This document shows positions 1 through 5,494 of a stretch of DNA of 7,923 nt, in pieces. The notes below the pieces were generated by a model, which ran no database searches, was not told the origin of the DNA, and was given only the letters and a program-made list of their open reading frames with translations. Position 1 is the first letter of the stretch, and every line of letters begins with the position of its first letter. The DNA is from JAZLIC01 sp045617225. GTDB lineage: Bacteria; Bacillota; Clostridia; Monoglobales; Monoglobaceae. Both the position numbers and the translations under genes were made by a program. Location: contig JAZLIC010000131.1 in the NCBI GenBank assembly GCA_045617225.1, positions 1 to 7,923 of the forward strand, in the 5' to 3' direction.

Positions 1-32
1 TGTCAATGCGACATAATTTGCAATAATTCCGC

Positions 33-61
33 TTGACAAAAGACAGTTTTTAAATTATAAT
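33..61 (+). promoter_or_regulatory. Sigma-A promoter for the oadB-like unit
   Basis: TTGACA lies at 33-38 and TATAAT at 56-61, separated by exactly 17 bases, so both hexamers match the housekeeping consensus perfectly. Transcription should begin near base 67-69, just where the 5' strand of the riboswitch-like aptamer begins. A strong constitutive promoter ahead of an attenuator is the usual design for riboswitch-controlled genes: initiation is high and output is set by termination. Confidence 0.88.
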
Positions 62-65
62 ACAC

Positions 66-182
66 AAAAAGGGAGTAGCAGGCGAATTTTCGTTTCTTGA
101 GCGTCATATCCGGTTATTGATTGGCCCGTTCAAGAATTAAATTGCCAGACTTTTATCGCGAACGATAAAAGTCTCGTTTTTT
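66..182 (+). ncRNA. yybP-ykoY-like metal-ion riboswitch with transcription terminator
   Basis: The leader matches the yybP-ykoY layout step by step. P1 pairs AAAAG (67-71) with CTTTT (150-154). The signature GGGAGTAGC is at 71-79. A small hairpin CGA/TCG (83-85/90-92) with a four-base loop follows. A nine-pair helix 94-102/128-136 encloses an asymmetric loop, GTCATAT (103-109) opposite CCC (125-127), capped by CCGGT/ATTGG (110-114/120-124). GCCAGAC (144-150) returns to P1. The expression platform is a 12-bp stem, 147-158 with 163-174, loop CGAA, then TTTTTT at 177-182. The terminator's 5' arm contains the P1 3' strand, so ligand-stabilised P1 should prevent termination, an ON switch. Known members of this family sense Mn2+. 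The ligand here is inferred only; a Na+-sensing class (Na+-I, DUF1646 motif) should be tested because of the downstream gene. Confidence 0.78.
147..182 (+). terminator. Intrinsic terminator of the riboswitch expression platform
   Basis: The perfect stem AGACTTTTATCG / CGATAAAAGTCT (147-158 / 163-174) closes a CGAA loop and is followed by CG and six T residues (177-182). It lies 40 bases before the start codon of the next gene, inside the leader, so it is an attenuator and not the end of an upstream gene. Its 5' arm overlaps the aptamer's P1 3' strand (150-154), making the two folds mutually exclusive. Confidence 0.88.
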
Positions 183-221
183 CTTAATTCCCCTACTCTA
201 AATACACAGGAGGAGAGTATT

Positions 222-1313
222 TTGTCAGTATTATTTTCAAATGTACTCGACGTCACTTGGCAACAGCTTGTGATGTGGGCAATCGGCGGACTTCTTATCT
301 ATCTTGCAATCAAAAAGGATATGGAACCGACACTTTTATTGCCTATGGGATTTGGTGCGATTTTGGTAAACCTTCCAAATTCAGGTGCAATAGAAACCTT
401 GCAAGAGCTTTTTAACGCCGGTATTTCAAACGAATTATTTCCGTTGATTTTGTTCATCGGTATCGGTGCGATGATTGACTTCGGTCCAATCCTCACCAAT
501 CCAAAGCTTATGATTTTCGGTGCGGCGGCACAGTTCGGTATCTTCTTTACTTTATCCGTTGCATCAATGTTCTTTGGTCAGAACGATGCGGCATCAATTG
601 CAATTATCGGTGCGGCAGACGGTCCTACTTCGATTGTTGTAGCACAAGAACTTGGTTCAAAATATTTAGGTGCAATAATGGTTGCGGCATATTCTTATAT
701 GGCACTTGTACCGATTATTCAACCGCCGGTTATAAAATTACTTACCACCAAGAAGGAACGCAGAATAAAAATGGAATATGTCCAGAAAGATGTTTCCAAG
801 ACAACAAGAATTCTCTTTCCTATAATCATAACGGTTATTGCTGGTTTGGTTGCACCTAAATCCGTTTCACTCGTAGGATTTTTGATGTTTGGCAACCTTA
901 TCCGTGAGTGCGGCGTTCTTAACTCTCTCTCTGAAACCGCACAGAACGTACTTGCCAACCTTGTTACTATTTTCTTAGGCATTACCGTGGCTTTGCAGAT
1001 GGACGCAACAAAGTTCTTGACCGCCGACACATTGCTTATCTTAGGCCTTGGACTTGTAGCATTTATCTTTGATACTGCGGGCGGTGTGCTTTTTGCAAAG
1101 TTCTTGAACCTCTTTACCAAAAAGAAAATCAATCCTATGATTGGTGCGGCAGGTATTTCCGCATTTCCTATGTCAGGGCGTGTTGTTCACAAAATGGGAC
1201 TTGCGGAGGATAACACAAACTACTTGCTTATGCACTCAATCGGCGTAAATGTTTCAGGTCAGATTGCCTCTGTTATTGCAGGCGGTTTGATACTAAACTT
1301 CTTCTTGAAGTAA
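222..1313 (+). CDS. Sodium-translocating decarboxylase, beta subunit
   Basis: This 363-residue, highly hydrophobic protein belongs to the OadB/GcdB/MmdB family, the membrane subunit of biotin-dependent sodium pumps that couples carboxybiotin decarboxylation to Na+ export. Family-diagnostic blocks are intact: GAADGPTS with Asp133, Tyr159, and NPMIGAAGISAFPMSGR with Asn304, Gly308, Ser313 and Arg320. Their spacing corresponds to the functional Asp203, Tyr229, Asn373, Gly377, Ser382 and Arg389 of the Klebsiella oxaloacetate decarboxylase beta subunit. Length fits the shorter family members. The start is TTG at 222, eight bases after GGAGG (209-213); no in-frame ATG nearby is better placed. The leader carries a riboswitch-like attenuator. 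The next gene is a tiny gamma-like protein, then a terminator, so no alpha (carboxyltransferase) or biotin-carrier gene is in this transcript downstream. The substrate (oxaloacetate, methylmalonyl-CoA, glutaconyl-CoA, malonate) cannot be told from this subunit. Confidence 0.93.
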   Translation: MSVLFSNVLDVTWQQLVMWAIGGLLIYLAIKKDMEPTLLLPMGFGAILVNLPNSGAIETLQELFNAGISNELFPLILFIGIGAMIDFGPILTNPKLMIFGAAAQFGIFFTLSVASMFFGQNDAASIAIIGAADGPTSIVVAQELGSKYLGAIMVAAYSYMALVPIIQPPVIKLLTTKKERRIKMEYVQKDVSKTTRILFPIIITVIAGLVAPKSVSLVGFLMFGNLIRECGVLNSLSETAQNVLANLVTIFLGITVALQMDATKFLTADTLLILGLGLVAFIFDTAGGVLFAKFLNLFTKKKINPMIGAAGISAFPMSGRVVHKMGLAEDNTNYLLMHSIGVNVSGQIASVIAGGLILNFFLK

Positions 1314-1333
1314 TCGGAAAGGATAGATGCATT

Positions 1334-1462
1334 ATGTCTTTTAACCCTATGGGATTTATCGAAAGTTTAAAATATATGGGACTTGGAATGCTCGGCATCT
1401 TTGCAGTAATCGCAGTAATCATTCTGAGTGTAATAATTATGAATAAAATATCTAATAAGTAA
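1334..1462 (+). CDS. 42-residue single-helix membrane protein, gamma-subunit-like
   Basis: A short open frame begins at ATG 1334, ten bases after AAAGGA (1318-1323) and 20 bases after the beta-subunit stop, and ends at TAA 1460-1462. The protein has a short N-terminal stretch (MSFNPMGFIESLKYMGLGML), a hydrophobic helix of about 20 residues (roughly 16-36, rich in Ile, Val, Ala, Leu) and a short polar tail NKISNK. Size, the Gly-Met-Gly-Met-like start of the helix and its place directly after the beta gene resemble the N-terminal membrane anchor of OadG-family gamma subunits. Those proteins normally have an additional hydrophilic tail that contacts the alpha subunit; here it is absent. It may act as a minimal stabilising partner of the beta subunit. 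The gene is too short for usual ORF cut-offs but is supported by its RBS, position and terminator. Confidence 0.72.
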   Translation: MSFNPMGFIESLKYMGLGMLGIFAVIAVIILSVIIMNKISNK

Positions 1463-1474
1463 CTTGTAAAACAA

Positions 1475-1504
1475 AAGGCACAAGGCAAAATCACCTTGTG
1501 CCTT
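1475..1504 (+). terminator. Intrinsic terminator after the decarboxylase unit
   Basis: A perfect 11-bp inverted repeat, AAGGCACAAGG (1475-1485) and CCTTGTGCCTT (1494-1504), closes an eight-base loop and is followed by the T-rich run TATTATTATAATTTT. It starts 12 bases after the stop of the 42-residue gene. On the minus strand the stem is followed by TTTTGTTTT, so it could also stop transcripts from the lipoprotein gene that read through the intervening repeat. Confidence 0.88.
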
Positions 1505-1520
1505 ATTATTATAATTTTAT

Positions 1521-1542
1521 GCAGTCAGTGCGGTTTTTTACA
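1521..1542. repeat. Partial copy of the repeat-element end
   Basis: Bases 1524-1542, GTCAGTGCGGTTTTTTACA, match 1645-1663 in repeat copy A at 18 of 19 positions, and the match extends to 20 of 22 from 1521. The same terminal sequence, with more changes, is in copy B. It lies in direct orientation just outside the left end of copy A, so it may be a remnant of an adjacent, deleted element or a partial tandem duplication. Confidence 0.7.
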
Positions 1543-1550
1543 TTTTTCAT

Positions 1551-1670
1551 TAGGGGCGCCTAAAAAAGCGTGCGGAACGAACAAATCGAACTCGAAGGAG
1601 TACATAGGGTACTTCGAGCGGTGAGATTTGTTCGTAGCGTAGCGGTCAGTGCGTTTTTTTACAGCCCCTA
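1551..1670 (+). repeat. Dispersed palindromic repeat, copy A (MITE/REP-like)
   Basis: The 120-bp unit has 7-bp perfect terminal inverted repeats, TAGGGGC (1551-1557) and GCCCCTA (1664-1670), each followed inward by a TAAAAAA-type tract (1561-1567 and complement 1654-1661). The centre is a long hairpin: ACGAACAAATC/GATTTGTTCGT (1577-1587/1625-1635) outside, then CTCGA/TCGAG (1591-1595/1614-1618), an AGG bulge, and AGTAC/GTACT (1599-1603/1609-1613) around ATAGG. Copy B at about 6398-6549 matches in the opposite orientation, including 13 identical bases, TAAAAAAGCGTGC. The unit fills the gap between two convergent transcripts, and its last three bases are the stop codon (TAG on the minus strand) of the SLH lipoprotein gene. 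It encodes no protein I can support. It is either a non-autonomous mobile element or a 3'-UTR RNA structure; the hairpins are followed by T runs on both strands, so it could also act in termination. Confidence 0.85.
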
Positions 1671-2906
1671 CTTTACATTGAGTAGAAGCTGGCATATTTC
1701 TGCCCTGGTTAAGAAGTCCTTCGGCAAGAATGTGCCGTTTTCGTCTGTACCGTGAGTGATACCAAGGGCATATGCTTTTAAGACTTCTTCTCTGTACTCC
1801 TCGGAAATACTGTCATAATCCGGCACGGTTATACCTGCTACATCCGCACTTGCCTTTGGATAATAGGCTCTCAGCATTCCGACAATTGCTTCCTCTCGGC
1901 TTATGGGTTTGTCATAATTTTCGGGAGTAATCTCTCCCAAATTCTTAATAATGCCTTCTTCGATACAACTGTTTACCGCTTTGTATGCCCAATATCCGCT
2001 CTCTTCGCCTAACTCAAGGGTAACCTCTCTTGCAATCATCTGGCAGAATTCCGCATAGGTAAGAGTATCATTCGGAGCAAAGCGATTGTCGCCAATACCC
2101 TGTACCGTGCCTGATGCATACATAGCCATTACTGCATTATAAAACCAATCCTCAGGCTTTACATCTGTAAACGGATTTTGAATAGCAGGAGCAATAACAA
2201 TATCGTCATCATCCATATCGCTAACGTCAATGTCCTTTATGTTATATATTTTGTCAATCGCTTCAATATCATCAATACCCGGTGCATTTGCAATTATATC
2301 GCTTGTAGGACTTGATACAAACTTCAAAATTCGGTCAGGATTATCCTTTGAAACCTTAAAGGCATCAAACGACAGACGCTTGCCGTCTATTGTAACGCCT
2401 TTTACATCCTCATCATCGGTCATTACAGCGTACGGAAAATCAATAGTTATATTTGCAAAGGCTTGTTCCTCAAGCCCTTTAAATAACTCTGAAAATTCAG
2501 TGTCTTCTTCGCTTTCCTCTATATCATTGGCTATACTTGTATCAATAAGGAAAATAAAGCCGCCGTCATTTGTCTTTATAAAGCTTACAAGGTCTTCCGC
2601 TTCTTCGCCTGCTGCTTCTGCGCTTTCTTCCGCAAAAAACTTATTGAGTTCATCAATATTTTTGAAGTTTACAGTTTCATCTCCGCCATAGTATTCCATA
2701 TTGTTCTTGGTAAATACCAACTCAGCTTCGTTCTCGTCTCCGCCAAGCAAATCATAAAAATCTTTTGATACGCCGGCAGTTGCATTGATTACGCCTGAAC
2801 CGTCCTTATTGATTTCAACGCCTATCTCCGCACCTACACAACCGGTAAGTGCCAATGCGGAAAATACAAATATGCAGATTAGCAATAGCTTTTTAAAAGA
2901 TTTCAT
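1668..2906 (-). CDS. Lipoprotein with LppM-like domain and three SLH repeats
   Basis: The 412-residue protein starts with a lipoprotein signal (basic MKSFKK, hydrophobic core, lipobox LTGC with Cys23), so it should be lipidated on the outer face of the membrane. Residues about 24-200 resemble the LppM/DUF3153-type beta-rich lipoprotein domain (VGAEIGVEINKDGSG start, VTIDGKRLSF region); this part is less certain. An acidic linker (225-240, DDDD) leads to three S-layer homology repeats at about 244-293 (FTDVKPEDWFYNAV), 304-347 and 361-411, each with a motif in the TRAE position (TYAEF, SREEA, TRAEI). SLH repeats bind pyruvylated wall polymers, so the protein appears anchored to both membrane and wall. 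The start at 2906 has AGGGGG (2915-2920 region) eight bases upstream. It is 18 bases downstream of the LUD gene and probably cotranscribed with it. Its TAG stop lies at the terminal base triplet of repeat copy A. Confidence 0.88.
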   Translation of the reverse strand: MKSFKKLLLICIFVFSALALTGCVGAEIGVEINKDGSGVINATAGVSKDFYDLLGGDENEAELVFTKNNMEYYGGDETVNFKNIDELNKFFAEESAEAAGEEAEDLVSFIKTNDGGFIFLIDTSIANDIEESEEDTEFSELFKGLEEQAFANITIDFPYAVMTDDEDVKGVTIDGKRLSFDAFKVSKDNPDRILKFVSSPTSDIIANAPGIDDIEAIDKIYNIKDIDVSDMDDDDIVIAPAIQNPFTDVKPEDWFYNAVMAMYASGTVQGIGDNRFAPNDTLTYAEFCQMIAREVTLELGEESGYWAYKAVNSCIEEGIIKNLGEITPENYDKPISREEAIVGMLRAYYPKASADVAGITVPDYDSISEEYREEVLKAYALGITHGTDENGTFLPKDFLTRAEICQLLLNVK

Positions 2907-2924
2907 ATCAAAATCCCCCTTTTC

Positions 2925-3563
2925 TTAAAATCCTATTTCATCATTTATTAAAATAACCTTAACTCTCTCACTGTCACGCTGATAGCCTGTTGCAACATAT
3001 TGACAACACATACGACCGCTCCCAAAGCATCCGTCGCAAATTTCACCGTCTTTACCTGCGCACTCACCTTTTGCAAAGCAATAGGTATCGGTATTAAGCC
3101 TTTGAGCGTTTTTAGGTGCCGCAACCGTCTTTATACGATTGATTGCACCTTTAAAATCAGGAACAATTTTGTTTATGCCGACAACAAAAATAACCTTTTT
3201 GGGTCCAAAGCAGATTGCCGCAACTCTGTTTCCGTTACCGTCCACATTATAGATAATACCGTCCTCGGTAACCGCATTTGCACCGCTTAAAAATACATCG
3301 GCAGAAAACATCTCCCGCAAACAATTATTCCGCTCCTCACGTGTTGCAAATTTTGAACTGTCGAGATAGTTATACTTTCCGCTTTTTATAAGCTCCATAG
3401 CGCCAATATCAACAAGTGACATCGCACCGCCGTTTCCTATAACATCACCGTCGTTTAAAAGCGACTTTAAAATTTCAAGTCCTTCTTCCTTTGTTTCCGC
3501 ACAAAATGCCTCCATATTACGCTTTTTCAAAGCCTCTGCGGTTTTTAAAAGCTTATCATTCAT
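2925..3563 (-). CDS. LUD-domain protein (lactate-utilisation/DUF162 family)
   Basis: The 212-residue protein is a stand-alone LUD domain. Typical family signatures are GNGGAMSL (43-50), SGANAVTEDG (93-102) followed by NVDGNGNRVA (106-115), and GPKKVIFVVGINKIV (120-134). The C-terminus carries a cysteine cluster, Cys162, Cys168, Cys176-x2-Cys179 and Cys186-Cys187, which could bind metal or an Fe-S cluster; that role is inferred. LUD proteins include LutC/LutB-type lactate oxidation components, but small cysteine-tailed versions like this are common in Clostridia and have no firmly assigned reaction. No lutA, lutB or lactate permease is beside it. I chose ATG 3563 instead of GTG 3572 because the GTG lies inside the ribosome binding site AGAGGTG (3570-3576), which is spaced correctly for the ATG. 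It is the first gene of a two-gene unit with the SLH lipoprotein. Confidence 0.9.
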   Translation of the reverse strand: MNDKLLKTAEALKKRNMEAFCAETKEEGLEILKSLLNDGDVIGNGGAMSLVDIGAMELIKSGKYNYLDSSKFATREERNNCLREMFSADVFLSGANAVTEDGIIYNVDGNGNRVAAICFGPKKVIFVVGINKIVPDFKGAINRIKTVAAPKNAQRLNTDTYCFAKGECAGKDGEICDGCFGSGRMCCQYVATGYQRDSERVKVILINDEIGF

Positions 3564-3585
3564 CAAAATCACCTCTCATAAAAAT

Positions 3586-3614
3586 ATTCTAACATCTTTT
3601 AGTTAAATAGGCAA
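3586..3614 (-). promoter_or_regulatory. Promoter for the LUD-SLH lipoprotein unit
   Basis: On the minus strand TTGCCT (complement of 3609-3614) and TAGAAT (complement of 3586-3591) are 17 bases apart. The predicted start near 3579 would give a leader of only about 16 bases, just enough to include the AGAGGTG ribosome binding site. The surrounding 3573-3711 gap is AT-rich and holds two divergent promoters. Confidence 0.65.
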
Positions 3615-3638
3615 GAATAAAATATTATATTTTAAAGG

Positions 3639-3667
3639 TTGTTTTTTGCTTAGATTTATAGTATAAT
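3639..3667 (+). promoter_or_regulatory. Promoter for the flippase-mazG-rqcP operon
   Basis: A consensus TATAAT at 3662-3667 is preceded 17 bases upstream by a weak -35 box, TTGTTT (3639-3644). The start site would be near 3674, giving a leader of about 38 bases with AAGGGGTGA (3696-3704) before the TTG start. Additional TATAAT-like strings are common in this AT-rich gap, so the -35 assignment is less secure than the -10. Confidence 0.6.
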
Positions 3668-3711
3668 TATAGAGTTATATTATTTAAAAATTTATAAGGG
3701 GTGAATTCCTG

Positions 3712-5481
3712 TTGAAGGATACAGAAAATAAAAGCAAAGGCTTTTTGCAAGGGGCATTGGTGCTTGGTATAGCTAATTTACTTGTTAAGGTAATCGGTGC
3801 CTGCTTCAAGATACCGCTGGTAAACATACTCGGCGATGACGGAATGGGCTACTTTAATGTTGCATATCAGATTTACACATTTATGTTTATTGTTGCAACC
3901 GCCGGCTTCCCTACCGCTATTTCAAAGATGGTTGCCGAAGCAAAAGCAAAGGACAACGAGAAGGACGCAAAGCGAATTTTCCATACCGCTTTTACATTTT
4001 TGGCAATTATCGGCTTTATCGGGACGGTTATACTTTTTGTATTTGACAAGCCGCTTGCAAATATGATGAACATTCCCGACTCCGCACTCGGTATAAAGAC
4101 AATCGCACCGGCCGTATTCTTTGTATCTATGGCGTGCGCATACAGAGGATACTTTCAGGGCAGACAGGAAATGGTGCCTACTGCGTTCAGTGAGCTTATC
4201 GAAGCAACCGGCAAAGCGGTAATCGGTCTTGTAGCCGCCGGATTTTTCATAAACCTTGCGGTTGACGGTAGTATCTCCTCTGCATTTAATGCGGTTACAA
4301 AAACTATACAGTCAAAGCATATACAGACGGTATATGCTTCATCAGGTGCAATCCTCGGCGTAACGATAGGTACACTATGCTCCTTCTTACTGCTTACATC
4401 AATCTACCTTTTTACAAAGCGCAAGCGTGACCGTGCTATTGATATAAACAGTACGGTACGCCCATACAGAACAATACTTAAAGAGCTTATTTTAATCGCA
4501 ATACCCATAACCATCGGTGCGTCCGTATCGTCACTTACAACACTTATAGATATGGCAACAATAAGCAGACGGCTCGTTATCCGTCCGGAAGCGTTTGACC
4601 GCTATGCCTTTATGTTCAGCGAGGGGACAGAGTTCTTTAAAAAAGCTATGGAGGAAGGCTGGCAAGGGGCAGAGCTTTTAACCCAGAAGGCGGCAAGCCT
4701 TTACGGTATGTATTCAGGCAAGGCTCTTACGATGTTCAATCTTCCGCTTACATTGGTTGTGGCACTTGGCATAAGCGTTGTGCCTGCCATTTCTGCGGCG
4801 CTTACACGAAAGGATAAAGTCGAGGCGGCAAGGGTTACAGAAAGTACTATCCGCATAGCTTCGCTTTTTGCGGCACCCTGTACCGTCGGTATGGCGATAC
4901 TCTCAAAAGAGGTGCTCTACATACTCTTTACAAGCTATAACGCATATTCTGTGCTTGCCATACTTGCGATTGCCATTATTCCTGTTGCAATCGTATCGGT
5001 TACAAACGCAATACTTCAAGCATACGGAAGGGTGTACTATCCTGTAATAACAATGATAATAGGCGGACTTGCAAAGGTTGTATTCAACTTCTTCTTTATC
5101 CCCTATCTCGGCATTGACGGTGCCCCTGTGGGAACACTTCTTTGCTATTTGATTATTGCAGTGCTTAATATGCGCGGCATCATAAAAATAACCGGCATAA
5201 AATTCAACTTAAAAGAATTTTTTATAAGACCGATTTTAGCGGCTTTGATAATGGGTGCGGTTGGCTTTGTACTTACAACATTCTTGCCGATAGAAAGTTT
5301 AAGCGTATCCCTCGGCAGTTCGATATTTAAGCTCATAACAGTTGCAGAGCTCGGCGTCTGCGTCGTAGTCTACGGACTTGCAATATTTGCGGTAAAAGCA
5401 GTAAAAGAAGAGGATATATTAAACCTCCCCAAAGGCGAAAAATTGCTCGAAACAGCAAAGAAATTACATTTAATAAAATAA
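3712..5481 (+). CDS. MOP-superfamily polysaccharide/lipid II flippase, YabM/SpoVB-like
   Basis: This 589-residue polytopic membrane protein, probably 14 helices, belongs to the PST/MviN branch of the MOP exporters, the group of MurJ, SpoVB, YtgP and YabM. Such proteins flip undecaprenyl-linked cell-wall precursors or polysaccharide units. The N-terminus is typical: FLQGALVLGIANLLVKVIG (11-29), IPLVNILGDDGMGYFNVAYQIY (34-55, the canonical IGxxGxGxYxxAYpIY type block), and AGFPTAISKMVAE (64-76). The Arg-Gly-x-x-Gln-Gly block (YRGYFQGRQEM, 144-154) is also diagnostic. It is longer than Bacillus relatives of roughly 520-550 residues, mainly through a hydrophilic insert at about 284-330 between central helices. 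Start is TTG at 3712, eight bases after AAGGGGTG; the leading residues are hydrophilic as expected. It heads an operon with mazG and rqcP, the order of Bacillus yabM-yabN-yabO, favouring YabM over SpoVB. The exact substrate is not decided. Confidence 0.88.
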   Translation: MKDTENKSKGFLQGALVLGIANLLVKVIGACFKIPLVNILGDDGMGYFNVAYQIYTFMFIVATAGFPTAISKMVAEAKAKDNEKDAKRIFHTAFTFLAIIGFIGTVILFVFDKPLANMMNIPDSALGIKTIAPAVFFVSMACAYRGYFQGRQEMVPTAFSELIEATGKAVIGLVAAGFFINLAVDGSISSAFNAVTKTIQSKHIQTVYASSGAILGVTIGTLCSFLLLTSIYLFTKRKRDRAIDINSTVRPYRTILKELILIAIPITIGASVSSLTTLIDMATISRRLVIRPEAFDRYAFMFSEGTEFFKKAMEEGWQGAELLTQKAASLYGMYSGKALTMFNLPLTLVVALGISVVPAISAALTRKDKVEAARVTESTIRIASLFAAPCTVGMAILSKEVLYILFTSYNAYSVLAILAIAIIPVAIVSVTNAILQAYGRVYYPVITMIIGGLAKVVFNFFFIPYLGIDGAPVGTLLCYLIIAVLNMRGIIKITGIKFNLKEFFIRPILAALIMGAVGFVLTTFLPIESLSVSLGSSIFKLITVAELGVCVVVYGLAIFAVKAVKEEDILNLPKGEKLLETAKKLHLIK

Positions 5482-5494
5482 AAGAGGTATACAA

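Noticed and set aside
66..154. tRNA, T-box or SAM-type leader instead of a yybP-ykoY-like aptamer
   Set aside because: There is no T-box sequence, no cloverleaf and no SAM-I core; the GGGAGTAGC start, small first hairpin and P1/terminator overlap fit the metal-ion aptamer best.
1551..1670. CRISPR array or phage attachment site at the palindromic repeats
   Set aside because: There are no regularly spaced identical repeats with unique spacers, no cas or integrase gene, and the two copies are 4.7 kb apart in inverted orientation.
1570..1755. Plus-strand 61-residue open frame across repeat copy A
   Set aside because: It starts inside the repeat hairpin, runs antisense into the SLH lipoprotein gene, has no convincing ribosome binding site and resembles no protein.
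2230..2691. Plus-strand 153-residue serine-rich frame
   Set aside because: It is antisense to the lipoprotein gene, and its low-complexity serine composition comes from the complement of acidic and alanine codons.
3564..3572. GTG start for the LUD gene at 3572
   Set aside because: The GTG is part of the Shine-Dalgarno sequence AGAGGTG that serves the ATG at 3563; nothing suitable lies upstream of the GTG.
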